A stretch of 64,000 nucleotides of DNA from G025836975 sp048751585 (GTDB lineage: Bacteria > Pseudomonadota > Gammaproteobacteria > Burkholderiales > Burkholderiaceae_B). This document shows, one piece after another, positions 17,098-25,601 of this stretch (positions are counted from its first letter, which is position 1; each line of letters begins with the position of its first letter). The position numbers were made by a program, and so were the translations under genes. The stretch is from the NCBI RefSeq assembly GCF_048751585.1, contig NZ_JAZHOB010000010.1:124001-188000 (forward strand). The letters run 5' to 3'. The notes beneath the pieces were generated by a model. It ran no database searches, had not been told where the DNA came from, and saw only the letters and a program-made list of their open reading frames with translations.

Positions 17098-18594
17098 TTG
17101 GCTGATACATTGCATACAGGCAAGGCCGCGGCGGGTTTGGCGCGTCGCTTGTCGGGTAATCATTTTATTGGCGGCCGGCTTGTTGCCGCCGCGTCGGGCG
17201 AAACATTCCCGGTCGTGAACCCGGCGACCGGCCTGGAGATCGGGCGGGCGGCCAACGGCACCGGCGCTGATGTGAACGCGGCGGTTGACGCGGCGGTGAA
17301 GGCCCAGAAAGAGTGGGCCAGGATGCCTGCTCGCGCACGAGGCAAACTGCTGAATGAGTGCGCCGCTCGTTTGCAGGAGCAGGCCGAGGAAATCGCTCAG
17401 TTGCTGGCCCTGGAAACCGGCAAGGCAATCCGGACGGAAAGCCGGCCCGAGGCCATGGTGGTCGCGGATTGCTTTACGTTTTACGGCGGGTTGGCCGGAG
17501 AGCTCAAGGGGGAAACGATTCCGTTTTCGCCCACGATGATGACCTTGACCCAGCGCGAACCCATTGGTGTCGTAGGCGCCATTCTTCCCTGGAACGCGCC
17601 GTTGATGCTGATGGCGTTCAAGATTGCGCCGGCCCTTGCGGCTGGCAACGCCGTGGTCGTCAAATCTGCGGAAGAGGCGCCATTAGCGGCTTTGCGCATC
17701 ATCGAGATAATGAACCAGGTATTGCCGCCGGGCGTCGCCAATATTCTGTCGGGCTTTGGCCCCGAGTGCGGAGCCCCATTGGTCGAACATCCAAAGGTGG
17801 GCAAGATCACCTTTACCGGTTCTGTCGAGACCGGAAGGCATATTGCGCGCGCGGCGGCGGAAAAGCTCATCCCGGTTACGCTGGAGCTAGGCGGAAAAAG
17901 CCCGATGATCGTCATGGATGATGCCGATCTGGATAAAGCCGTGGCGGGCGCTGTGGCCGGAATGCGCTTTACGCGCCAGGGACAGAGTTGCACCGCCGCG
18001 TCGCGCATGTTCGTGCATGAGTCCATTGTGGACGCGTTCGTGGATAAAGTGGCCGAAAAGGTCAACGCCATGAAAATGGGCGATCCGCTCGATGAGGCAA
18101 CGGATATCGGCACCATTATTTCCCCGGGGCAGTTCGAGCGGGTGCATTCATACATAAAGATGGGCGAACAGGCGCCCGGCGTACGGATCCACCGCCTGTC
18201 GTCGGTGCCCGACGATCCGCAATTCAAGAAGGGTCTTTTTGTTCAGCCTGTGATTTTTACGGGTATCGCAAATGACCATCGTGTAGCCCGCGAGGAAATC
18301 TTCGGCCCCGTGACCTGCGTAATTCCATTCACGGACTATGAGGATGTCATCGAGCAAGCCAACGATTCCGATTTTGGGCTTGCCGCAACGATCTGGACCA
18401 GAAGCCTGAAGGTCGCCATGGATGCCACACAGCGTCTACAGGCGGGCTTGGTTCAAGTGAATCAGAACATCGTGGCCCAGCCCGGGCTGTCATACGGTGG
18501 CATAAAGCAGTCTGGCCTTGGCAAGGAAGCATCTCTGGAGGCGATGCTGGAGCATTTCACTCACAAGAAAACCATCATAATCAATTTGGATTAG
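17098..18594 (+). CDS. NAD(P)-dependent aldehyde dehydrogenase
   Basis: Oxidises an aldehyde to the acid with NAD(P). The 498 residues carry the family elements in order: LPWNAPLMLMAFKIAPALAA, cofactor loop FTGSVETGRHIA, ELGGKSPMIV with the general-base Glu, and GQSCTAASR with the nucleophilic Cys, ending with FGPVTCVIPF. The start is TTG, supported by AGGAGA (17087-17092) five bases upstream; no ATG lies nearby. It lies between two receptor genes inside the catabolic operon. Confidence 0.92.
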   Translation: MADTLHTGKAAAGLARRLSGNHFIGGRLVAAASGETFPVVNPATGLEIGRAANGTGADVNAAVDAAVKAQKEWARMPARARGKLLNECAARLQEQAEEIAQLLALETGKAIRTESRPEAMVVADCFTFYGGLAGELKGETIPFSPTMMTLTQREPIGVVGAILPWNAPLMLMAFKIAPALAAGNAVVVKSAEEAPLAALRIIEIMNQVLPPGVANILSGFGPECGAPLVEHPKVGKITFTGSVETGRHIARAAAEKLIPVTLELGGKSPMIVMDDADLDKAVAGAVAGMRFTRQGQSCTAASRMFVHESIVDAFVDKVAEKVNAMKMGDPLDEATDIGTIISPGQFERVHSYIKMGEQAPGVRIHRLSSVPDDPQFKKGLFVQPVIFTGIANDHRVAREEIFGPVTCVIPFTDYEDVIEQANDSDFGLAATIWTRSLKVAMDATQRLQAGLVQVNQNIVAQPGLSYGGIKQSGLGKEASLEAMLEHFTHKKTIIINLD

Positions 18595-18610
18595 TACCAA
18601 ATAAGGAGAC

Positions 18611-19822
18611 ATGAAAATGAAAAAAACAATGATATCCCTGGGCGTGGCCGCATGCTTGGCGGCATCCAGCGCTTTAGCTGCTGATGATGTAATGCGCATT
18701 GGCGTCTTGAATGACCAATCGGGCTTGTATTCCGACTTTGGCGGTGTGACATCGGTGATTGCCGCTCAAATGGCGGTCGATGATTTTGGCGGAAAACTGC
18801 TGGGCAAGAAAATCGAGGTGATCTCCGCCGACCACCAGAATAAAACCGATATCGCTACATCCACCGCCCGCAAATGGTTCGATGTCGACAAGGTTGAGGT
18901 CATAGCCGACTTGACCAATTCAGCCGTTGCGCTGGCGGTGCAGGGGCTTGCCAAGGAGCGCGGGAAAATTACGTTGGCGTCAGGGCCATTTTCCACCAGG
19001 CTGACGAACGAAAGCTGCTCGCCCACAGGCTTCCATTGGGCTTTCGATACGTATGCCTCGTCGGTCGGTACCGCGCGCGGCGTTCTGCAGGATGGCGGAA
19101 AGAACTGGTACATCCTTGCGGCGGACTATGCCTTTGGCGCGCAGATGGCCGCGGACTTGACCAAAACCGTTACCAGCAACGGCGGAACTGTGCAGGGTCA
19201 GGTCAATCACCCGGTCAATACACCGGATTTCGCTTCCTTCCTGTTGCAGGCACAGTCCTCAAAGGCCCAGATTGTCGGTTTGGCCAATGGCGGAACCGAC
19301 ACGGTGAATTCCATCAAGCAAGCGGCCGATTTCGGCTTGGTGGAGCAGGGGCAGCGCCTGGTGGCTTTGGCGCTTGTGATCAGCGACGTACATGCATTGG
19401 GGCTGGATAAAGCGAAAGGCCTGGTTGCGACAACGGCCTACTATTGGGATCGCGACGATGAAAGCCGGGAGTTCGCCAGGAAGTTCGAAGAGCGGGCCAA
19501 GCGCAAGCCGGGCATGGTTCAAGCGGGCGTTTATTCATCGGTTCTTCATTATCTGAAAGCGGCTCAGGCCGCCGGCACGCTCGATGGGAAAGTGGTTGCC
19601 GGAAAAATGCGGGAACTGCCGGTCAATGACTTCTTTGCAAAGAACGGCAAGGTACGCGCGGACGGCCGTATGGAACACGATATGTATCTGATCCAGGTCA
19701 AGACGCCCTCGGAGTCCAAGGGACCTTGGGATTACTACAAGGTTCTTCGCACGCTTTCCGCTGATCAGGTCACGATCCCGCTTGCTGAAAGCAAGTGCGA
19801 ATTAGTCAAGCAGAAAAGCTGA
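18611..19822 (+). CDS. ABC-type substrate-binding protein (LivK-like)
   Basis: Periplasmic type-1 binding protein of the branched-chain amino acid/amide family. Signal peptide at residues 1-23 ends ALAADD; then the family start VMRIGVLNDQSGLYSDFGG and the YGAQ-type second lobe (AADYAFGAQMAADL). Length 403. The matching LivHMGF permease and ATPase genes are absent nearby, so a system encoded elsewhere must be used, or the protein is an orphan. Such LivK-like receptors often bind aromatic or branched acids, which would suit a catabolic operon. Confidence 0.9.
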   Translation: MKMKKTMISLGVAACLAASSALAADDVMRIGVLNDQSGLYSDFGGVTSVIAAQMAVDDFGGKLLGKKIEVISADHQNKTDIATSTARKWFDVDKVEVIADLTNSAVALAVQGLAKERGKITLASGPFSTRLTNESCSPTGFHWAFDTYASSVGTARGVLQDGGKNWYILAADYAFGAQMAADLTKTVTSNGGTVQGQVNHPVNTPDFASFLLQAQSSKAQIVGLANGGTDTVNSIKQAADFGLVEQGQRLVALALVISDVHALGLDKAKGLVATTAYYWDRDDESREFARKFEERAKRKPGMVQAGVYSSVLHYLKAAQAAGTLDGKVVAGKMRELPVNDFFAKNGKVRADGRMEHDMYLIQVKTPSESKGPWDYYKVLRTLSADQVTIPLAESKCELVKQKS

Positions 19823-19905
19823 AATCGAAACTGAAACCAGAATGGCCGGGGGCGGCACTGCCTGCTCCCGAGCCCTGTTTACGCCTTACGCCACAGGAGA
19901 ACGCC

Positions 19906-20814
19906 ATGTCGGCAATTGCATTTATTGGTCTGGGCAACATGGGATTGCCCATGTGCAAAAATTTATTGAAAGCGGGTCACGAGGTAACGGGATTCGATTT
20001 GTTGGAAGCATATCGCGACCGGTTGGCTGCTGCTGGCGGGAAAGCGGCAGCTTCCATCGCCGAGGCTGTAAGGCAAGCCGAGATTGTCATTTCGATGGTG
20101 CCGACGGGGCAGCATGTGCGCACCGTCTACGAAGGGACCGGTGGGGTTCTGGAGAACGCTCGTCCCGGCACCCTTCTGATCGATAGTTCAACCATCGACG
20201 TCGAGAGCTCGCGGGCCGTCAACCAAGCCGCATCCGCCGCGGGTTTCGTCATGGTCGACGCTCCGGTTTCGGGGGCGGTCCCTGCCGCCGAGGCCGGTAC
20301 GCTCGTCTTCATGGTCGGCGGCACGGAGGCCGCTTTCCAACAGGCGGTTCCAATACTGAAGTGCATGGGAACATCTCAGGTTCACGTGGGCGAGGCGGGC
20401 TGCGGCCAAGCCATGAAAATCTGCAACAACATGATGGCTGGCATGAGCATGGTCGCGCTAAGCGAAACCTTGACTCTGGCTGAGCGTCTTGGCCTTCAGT
20501 ACCAGACAGCGTATGACGTGATGACGAAAGCCTCGGGTAATTGTTGGGCCTTGCAGGTTTATTGCCCTGTTCCCGGTCCTGCGCCGGCTTCGCCGGCCAA
20601 TCGGGAATACGCGCCCGGCTTTGCCATGGCCATGATGCTGAAAGATATGCGCTTATCGCAAAGCACCGCTCAGGATGTGTCGACGGTTACGCCGATCGCG
20701 GCTCAGGCGGCTGCCCTGTACCAGGCTGCGGTCGATGAGGGTTATGGCGGCAAGGACTTCAGCTTTATCTTTAATGTGGTCTCCGGCCGCGCTGATTTGC
20801 GCAAGGGCGACTGA
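19906..20814 (+). CDS. 3-hydroxyisobutyrate dehydrogenase family protein
   Basis: NAD-dependent beta-hydroxyacid dehydrogenase. Start is the ATG at 19906 (MSAIAFIGLGNMGLPM), with GLGNMG as the Rossmann glycines. Other motifs are the substrate-binding DAPVSGAVPAAEAGTL, catalytic Lys in GQAMKICNNM, and the C-terminal PGFAMAMMLKDMRLS. Length 302 is typical. It resembles MmsB, but the substrate may be another 3-hydroxy acid. The quinone oxidoreductase start follows the stop by 1 base. Confidence 0.9.
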   Translation: MSAIAFIGLGNMGLPMCKNLLKAGHEVTGFDLLEAYRDRLAAAGGKAAASIAEAVRQAEIVISMVPTGQHVRTVYEGTGGVLENARPGTLLIDSSTIDVESSRAVNQAASAAGFVMVDAPVSGAVPAAEAGTLVFMVGGTEAAFQQAVPILKCMGTSQVHVGEAGCGQAMKICNNMMAGMSMVALSETLTLAERLGLQYQTAYDVMTKASGNCWALQVYCPVPGPAPASPANREYAPGFAMAMMLKDMRLSQSTAQDVSTVTPIAAQAAALYQAAVDEGYGGKDFSFIFNVVSGRADLRKGD

Positions 20815-20815
20815 C

Positions 20816-21796
20816 ATGGTCAAAGTTGTCCAGACCACCGGGCCAGGAGGCATCGAGGTTCTTACCGTTGCGTCGGTGAAGTTGGATCCGCCGGCCGCTG
20901 GCGAGGTGTTGCTGCGGCAAACGGCCGTAGGCGTCAATCTTATCGATCTGTACCATCGGACGGCGACCGAAGGGCAGTACGCGATTGCGCATCCCGCGAT
21001 ACTGGGTGTAGAGGCGGCCGGGGTAATCGAGCAGGTCGGGCCGGGCGTCGTCGATTTCAGCGTGGGAGACCGTGTGGCGTACTGCATGGTTAGGGGCGCA
21101 TACGCCCAGAAGCGCCTCATACCTGCGTCACGGCTGGTCAAGCTGCCTGATTTTATTTCCGATGAACAGGCCGCCGCCTGCATGGTGAAAGGCATTACAG
21201 CGTACTATTTGCTTCACAGAATCCATGCTGTCAGGCATGGAGACACCCTGCTTGTACATGCCGCCGCGGGTGGAGTTGGGCAAATGTTGTGCCGGTGGGC
21301 CAAGCATTTGGGCGCGACCGTCATTGGAACGGTCGGATCAACCGATAAATTGCCCATTGCGCAAGCGGCGGGTTGCGATCATGTGGTCCTGCATAATCAG
21401 GGCGATTTCGCGGCCCGGGTAAAAGAGCTTACGGCCGGGCGGGGCGTCGATGCCGCATATGATTCGATAGGCAAGGATACTTTTTTCAGGTCACTGGATT
21501 GCCTGCGTCCGCTGGGGCTTATGGTCAGTTACGGACAGGCCAGCGGTGCCGTCCCTCCCTTTGACATAGGCGTGCTGGCTCAGAAGGGTTCTGTTTTTCT
21601 TGCCAAGCCGACATTGGCCACATTTGTTCAGGATGCCGCCGAATTAAGGCTGCTGGCCGACGGAGTCTTCGAAGCGATAAGAAAGGGCGCCATACGCGTC
21701 GATATACAGCGTCGCGCGAATTTGGACGATGTGGCCGCGGTGCATGCCGATCTTGAATCGCGCAAGCCTTTGGGCCCCATAGTGATTGTTCCTTGA
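20816..21796 (+). CDS. Quinone oxidoreductase (zeta-crystallin type)
   Basis: NADPH-dependent MDR reductase, single-electron quinone or enone reduction. Start ATG at 20816 (MVKVVQTTGPGGIEVLTVAS). The 326 residues include the N-terminal GroES-like fold with GVNLIDLYHRTA and the cofactor-binding HAAAGGVGQMLCRWAKHLGA. No zinc-ligand set of classical alcohol dehydrogenases is seen. The role in the operon may be reduction of an unsaturated intermediate; that is inference. Confidence 0.88.
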   Translation: MVKVVQTTGPGGIEVLTVASVKLDPPAAGEVLLRQTAVGVNLIDLYHRTATEGQYAIAHPAILGVEAAGVIEQVGPGVVDFSVGDRVAYCMVRGAYAQKRLIPASRLVKLPDFISDEQAAACMVKGITAYYLLHRIHAVRHGDTLLVHAAAGGVGQMLCRWAKHLGATVIGTVGSTDKLPIAQAAGCDHVVLHNQGDFAARVKELTAGRGVDAAYDSIGKDTFFRSLDCLRPLGLMVSYGQASGAVPPFDIGVLAQKGSVFLAKPTLATFVQDAAELRLLADGVFEAIRKGAIRVDIQRRANLDDVAAVHADLESRKPLGPIVIVP

Positions 21797-21918
21797 TGCC
21801 TGAAGTGGGCAAGGCGATGCGTCCGCAAGTTATGGCAAAATGGCTTGGATACGACACTGCCATCAATCAAGAATTCCAAATCGGACGGCCTGTTAATTAG
21901 TTGACTCACGGAGACAAT

Positions 21919-23742
21919 ATGACTTATCGCGCCCCTACCCAGGATATACGCTTCATTATCAAAGAACTGGCCGATCTGGATGGCGTTCTTGCCTTGCCTG
22001 GGTTTGAAGAGGTTTCCGAGGATCTGGTCGACGCGGTGCTAGAGGAAAATGCCCGTTTCGTAGAGCAGGCCATCGCGCCGCTCAACCGCCAGGGCGATAC
22101 CTCTCCGGCGAAATGGTCGGACGGCAGCGTGGCGACGTCGCCCGGCTTCAAGCAGGCTTTCAGCGAGTTTGCCCAAGGCGGCTGGCAGGGTCTGCAACAT
22201 GAGCAGGAGTGGGGCGGGCAGGGGCTGCCTAAACTTGTCGGCGCTCCGGCCAGCGAAAACATCAACGCGGCCAATCTGGCGTTTTCCTTGTGCCCTTTGC
22301 TGAGCGACGGCGTTATCGAGGCCTTGACGACGGTGGGCAGCAAACAGCAGCAGTCTGTTTTCATACCGCCCATGCTCGAAGGCCGCTGGACAGGCACCAT
22401 GAACCTGACCGAGCCGCAGGCGGGCTCGGACCTTGCCCTGATCACAACCCGGGCGGTCCCGCAGGACGATGGCAGCTACCGGCTTTCCGGCCAGAAAATA
22501 TTCATCACCTACGGCGAACACGATATGGCGGAAAATATCGTGCATCTGGTGCTGGCGCGTACCCCGGATGCGCCCAAGGGCGTGAAGGGAATCTCGCTAT
22601 TCATTGTCCCGAAATACCTGGTCGGCGATGATGGCTCGCTGGGTAAGCGCAATGACGTCTGGTGTGCCTCGCTGGAGCACAAGCTGGGCATACATGGCAG
22701 CCCGACCGCCGTGCTCCTGTATGGATCGGGCAAGGGCGAAGTGGGCGAGGGCGCTGTCGGCTATCTGGTCGGCGAGGAGAACCGCGGGCTGGAATATATG
22801 TTCATCATGATGAATGCGGCGCGTTACGCGGTGGGCATTCAGGGGGTGGCCTTGTCCGAGCGGGCGCTGCAGCACGCCACGGCCTATGCGCAAGACCGCC
22901 TGCAAGGGCAGGCCCTGGAAGGGTCGGACGGGCCGGTGGCCATTGCCAATCATCCCGATGTGCAACGCATGCTGCTGACCATGAAGGCCTTGACCGAAGG
23001 GTCGCGCGCCCTGGCCTATGTGGCGGCGTCTGCTTGCGACAAGTCGCGCCGGCATGCCGATCCGGCCGAGCGTGCCAGGAACAAGGCGCTGTACGAATAT
23101 TATGTCCCGGTGGTCAAGGGCTTTTCCACCGAGACCTCGGTGGAGGTCGCATCTTTGGGTGTGCAGGTGCACGGGGGCATGGGTTTCATCGAGGAAACGG
23201 GTGCCGCGCAGTATTATCGCGATGCCCGCATCTTGCCGATTTACGAAGGTACCACGGCGATACAGGCCAACGATTTTATAGGGCGGAAGCTGCTGCGCGA
23301 CGGCGGGGCCGTGGCCAAGGCATTGGCGCAAGAAATGCGCGCGACGGTGCAACTGCTTGAGCAGGCGGCCGCCAAGGGCGGCGCCGATGCCGACGGCCTG
23401 GCCATGATGGCCCAACGATTGAGCCGGGCGGTTGACGCCTATGAGCAGGCCGGCGGCTTCATGCTGACCAATGCGCGCGACGCGCTGCGGGCGGTATTCC
23501 TGGGCAGTGTTCCTTATCTGATGCTGGCGGGCGTGGTGCATGCGGGCTGGCAAATGGCCAGGGCCGCGCTGGCCTGCCTGGAGCACGAGGCTGCGGGGAG
23601 CGCAACGGACTTCCATAGGCGGAAGTTTGCGACGGCGGTGTTCTATGCGGCTTCCATCCTGCCGCGGGCTGAATCCCTGTCGGCCACCATCCTGGAGGGA
23701 AGTGTTGTAAACCGGTATGCTTCTACGGCAATCGGAACATAA
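21919..23742 (+). CDS. Acyl-CoA dehydrogenase, long DmdC-like form
   Basis: FAD flavoprotein that makes a 2,3-double bond in an acyl-CoA and hands electrons to ETF. Start ATG 21919 behind an ACGGAGAC site; 607 residues, far longer than the 380-residue standard. Motifs include TEPQAGSDLALITTRA, the FAD-binding MFIMMNAARYAVGIQG and GGMGFIEETGAAQYYRD, then YEGTTAIQANDFIGRKL and an extra C-terminal helical domain. This architecture is shared with methylmercaptopropionyl-CoA dehydrogenases (DmdC) and similar enzymes. Last gene of the operon, with etfBA encoded 9 kb upstream. Confidence 0.92.
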   Translation: MTYRAPTQDIRFIIKELADLDGVLALPGFEEVSEDLVDAVLEENARFVEQAIAPLNRQGDTSPAKWSDGSVATSPGFKQAFSEFAQGGWQGLQHEQEWGGQGLPKLVGAPASENINAANLAFSLCPLLSDGVIEALTTVGSKQQQSVFIPPMLEGRWTGTMNLTEPQAGSDLALITTRAVPQDDGSYRLSGQKIFITYGEHDMAENIVHLVLARTPDAPKGVKGISLFIVPKYLVGDDGSLGKRNDVWCASLEHKLGIHGSPTAVLLYGSGKGEVGEGAVGYLVGEENRGLEYMFIMMNAARYAVGIQGVALSERALQHATAYAQDRLQGQALEGSDGPVAIANHPDVQRMLLTMKALTEGSRALAYVAASACDKSRRHADPAERARNKALYEYYVPVVKGFSTETSVEVASLGVQVHGGMGFIEETGAAQYYRDARILPIYEGTTAIQANDFIGRKLLRDGGAVAKALAQEMRATVQLLEQAAAKGGADADGLAMMAQRLSRAVDAYEQAGGFMLTNARDALRAVFLGSVPYLMLAGVVHAGWQMARAALACLEHEAAGSATDFHRRKFATAVFYAASILPRAESLSATILEGSVVNRYASTAIGT

Positions 23743-23835
23743 GGTTATACGAATATCTTATTTCCTTAAGCTTGCTTATGCTGCCAAAATATAAGGCATA
23801 CCTTTTCTGTGTGTTGTTTTACTAAGAGAGCTGCC

Positions 23836-24477
23836 ATGACGACTTTGCGCCTGGGCGATACCGCCCCTGATTTCGAGCAGGATTCTTCCATAGGAAAAAT
23901 CCGTTTCTACGACTACCTGGGCGATAGCTGGGGGGTGCTTTTTTCGCACCCGGCCGACTTCACGCCCGTCTGCACCACCGAGCTGGGATATACCGCGATT
24001 GTGTCCGGGGAGTTCGCCAAGCGTAATGCCAAGGTCATCGCTGTTTCGGTCGACGATGCGGAATCGCACCGCAAGTGGATAGAAGACATCAACGATACCC
24101 AGAAGACCAAGGTGGAATATCCCATACTGGCTGACGAGGATCGCAAGGTTTCCAACCTGTACGACATGATCCATCCGAATGCCAGCACGACGGCCACCGT
24201 GCGTTCGGTCTTCATCATTGATCCGGCCCGGAAAATCCGCCTGACTCTTACCTACCCGGCCAGCACGGGCCGTAATTTCAATGAGATCCTGCGTGTGCTC
24301 GATTCCCTGCAGCTTACCGACAGCCACAGCGTGGCGACGCCGGTCAACTGGGAAGACGGCGACGATGTGATCATCGTTCCTTCGATCAAGGACGAAGCCG
24401 TCCTGAAGGAAAAATTCCCCAAGGGCTACACCGCCGTGCGTCCTTACCTGCGCATTACGCCTCAGCCCAACAAGTAA
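23836..24477 (+). CDS. 1-Cys peroxiredoxin (Prx6 type)
   Basis: Reduces hydrogen and organic peroxides. Start ATG 23836 (MTTLRLGDTAPDFEQDSS); an upstream in-frame ATG at 23809 is less likely. The peroxidatic Cys46 lies in HPADFTPVCTTELG. It is the only cysteine among the 213 residues, so this is a true 1-Cys enzyme needing an outside reductant. The PVCTTE motif and C-terminal extension are those of the Prx6/AhpC-TSA family. A long hairpin terminator follows. Confidence 0.94.
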   Translation: MTTLRLGDTAPDFEQDSSIGKIRFYDYLGDSWGVLFSHPADFTPVCTTELGYTAIVSGEFAKRNAKVIAVSVDDAESHRKWIEDINDTQKTKVEYPILADEDRKVSNLYDMIHPNASTTATVRSVFIIDPARKIRLTLTYPASTGRNFNEILRVLDSLQLTDSHSVATPVNWEDGDDVIIVPSIKDEAVLKEKFPKGYTAVRPYLRITPQPNK

Positions 24478-24530
24478 CAAAGCAATATCCTTTCGTCCCG
24501 GCCTGGACGCCGGGGTGTCTGGATTTCAGA

Positions 24531-24582
24531 CCCGCCCAAGCAAGCTGTTTCCTATGGAAAGGCTCGCTTCGGCGGGTTTTTT
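24531..24582 (+). terminator. Rho-independent terminator after the peroxiredoxin gene
   Basis: Long hairpin: CCCGCCCAAGCAAGC (24531-24545) pairs, with two mismatches, with GCTCGCTTCGGCGGG (24562-24576). The loop itself contains TTTCC-TAT-GGAAA. Six T follow at 24577-24582. Confidence 0.85.
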
Positions 24583-24658
24583 GCTGCTTTTCAAGACCGC
24601 AGCGCATTTAAGAAACGTGGTATTTCCACCTAGGAGTGAAATAAACGCTTGCAAAAAG

Positions 24659-24678
24659 AACTGTTGTTTTATACAGTG
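24659..24678. promoter_or_regulatory. LexA (SOS) box over a core promoter
   Basis: The sequence AACTGTTGTTTTATACAGTG contains the exact CTGT-N8-ACAG core of the proteobacterial LexA site (24661-24676). A -35-like TTGCAA (24649-24654) and a -10-like TACAGT (24672-24677) with 17-base spacing overlap it, the usual layout for repression. The next gene downstream on the same strand is the small membrane protein at 24794. Site identity is from the consensus; binding is inferred. Confidence 0.6.
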
Positions 24679-24793
24679 TGTTTTATGGATTAGCTGTGTT
24701 TTTAACCAGTATTGGTGTGCAGGCCTTTCGGCGGGCAGTCTGCGGCAGGTAATCATACAAACGCCAACCGCCGCTTTCTATGCGAGAAAAACA

Positions 24794-24970
24794 ATGCAAG
24801 CTCAGCACTCTAAGAAACTTCCGTCCAAATGGCCTTTTCCCGCCCGTCGCGGCCAGGACAAATCCGGCGGCTTGACCCGCGGCGCCATGGTTGCCGATAT
24901 TTGCATGGTGGCAGCCTGGGGCGCCACCATTCCCGGCCTTATGTGGCTGGGGGTGGCGGGGGGCTTTTAA
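24794..24970 (+). CDS. Predicted small single-span membrane protein, possibly SOS-regulated
   Basis: I do not recognise this 58-residue protein. It has a basic N-terminal half (KKLPSKWPFPARRGQDK) and a hydrophobic C-terminal half from GAMVADICMVAAWG to GVAGGF that can form one membrane helix. The ribosome site is weak. Support comes from the LexA box and promoter about 115 bases upstream and from the switch from AT-rich leader to GC-rich codons at the start. SOS-linked small membrane proteins in other bacteria include division inhibitors and TisB-like toxins, but no homology is claimed. The frame stays open upstream to 24515 without a better start. Confidence 0.5.
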   Translation: MQAQHSKKLPSKWPFPARRGQDKSGGLTRGAMVADICMVAAWGATIPGLMWLGVAGGF

Positions 24971-25148
24971 AAGTCCAGGTTTCCCCGTATAATGGCAGGC
25001 TTTGCTAACTCATCCTCTGACGGGTAGGCGCAGTAGTGCTTATAAGTACCCATTAGCTTTAAGGTGTTTTGATAAAACTTTAAGCGGTACTTAAAAGCGA
25101 TGCTTAATTAAAAACGCCCGCATCAAGATGAAACCTGGAGTGTTCACT
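24965..25148 (+). promoter_or_regulatory. rplS promoter and structured leader
   Basis: A perfect -10 TATAAT (24988-24993) has a weak -35-like TTTTAA 17 bases upstream. The resulting leader of about 150 bases can fold. GCTTATAAGTACC (25038-25050) pairs with GGTACTTAAAAGC (25086-25098) with one mismatch, enclosing a second hairpin with GTTTT/AAAAC and partial pairing of GCTTTAAG with CTTTAAGC. A GGAG site lies at 25136-25139 before the GTG start. Confidence 0.55.
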
Positions 25149-25538
25149 GTGAACCTGATCGAAGCTATTGAACAAGAAGAAATCGCGCGCCTTACCGGCG
25201 GCGAAGCCAAACCCGTATTTGGCCCTGGCGATACCGTTATCGTCAATGTAAACGTTGTCGAAGGTACGCGTAAGCGCGTGCAGGCCTACGAAGGCGTTGT
25301 CATCGGCAAGCGCAATCGCGGCCTGAATTCGTCCTTTATCGTTCGCAAGATTTCGTCGGGCGAAGCGGTCGAGCGTACGTTCCAGCTGTATTCCCCGCAA
25401 ATTGCCAGCATCGAAGTAAAGCGCCGTGGCGATGTACGCCGTGCTAAACTTTATTATCTGCGCAGCCGTTCGGGTAAAGCCGCTCGCATCAAAGAGAAAC
25501 TGGTTCGCAAGTCGGCCAAGAAGGGCACTGCCGAATAA
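25149..25538 (+). CDS. rplS: 50S ribosomal protein L19
   Basis: L19 sits at the 30S-50S interface. The GTG start at 25149 gives MNLIEAIEQEEIARLTGG, the form seen in Bordetella L19, with GGAG nine bases upstream; an in-frame ATG at 25128 has no comparable site. The 129 residues contain PGDTVIVNVNVVEGTRKRVQ, EGVVIGKRNRGLNSSFIVRK and KRRGDVRRAKLYYLR. In most bacteria rplS follows rpsP-rimM-trmD; here it has its own promoter, with an unrelated peroxiredoxin gene upstream. A terminator follows. Confidence 0.97.
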   Translation: MNLIEAIEQEEIARLTGGEAKPVFGPGDTVIVNVNVVEGTRKRVQAYEGVVIGKRNRGLNSSFIVRKISSGEAVERTFQLYSPQIASIEVKRRGDVRRAKLYYLRSRSGKAARIKEKLVRKSAKKGTAE

Positions 25539-25563
25539 GCAGGGCTATCCCGATGCAAACCAA

Positions 25564-25592
25564 CAAAGGCACCCGGCGGGTGCCTTTGTTTT
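25564..25592 (+). terminator. Rho-independent terminator after rplS
   Basis: Perfect 11-bp stem CAAAGGCACCC (25564-25574) with GGGTGCCTTTG (25578-25588), loop GGC, then TTTT. The Nudix gene starts inside or just after the T run. Confidence 0.92.
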
Positions 25593-25601
25593 ATGAATTT
25601 T

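Noticed and set aside
24515..24793. Upstream extension of the small membrane protein frame to an ATG at 24515
   Set aside because: The extension would run through the peroxiredoxin terminator and the LexA-covered promoter; composition is AT-rich and non-coding in look.
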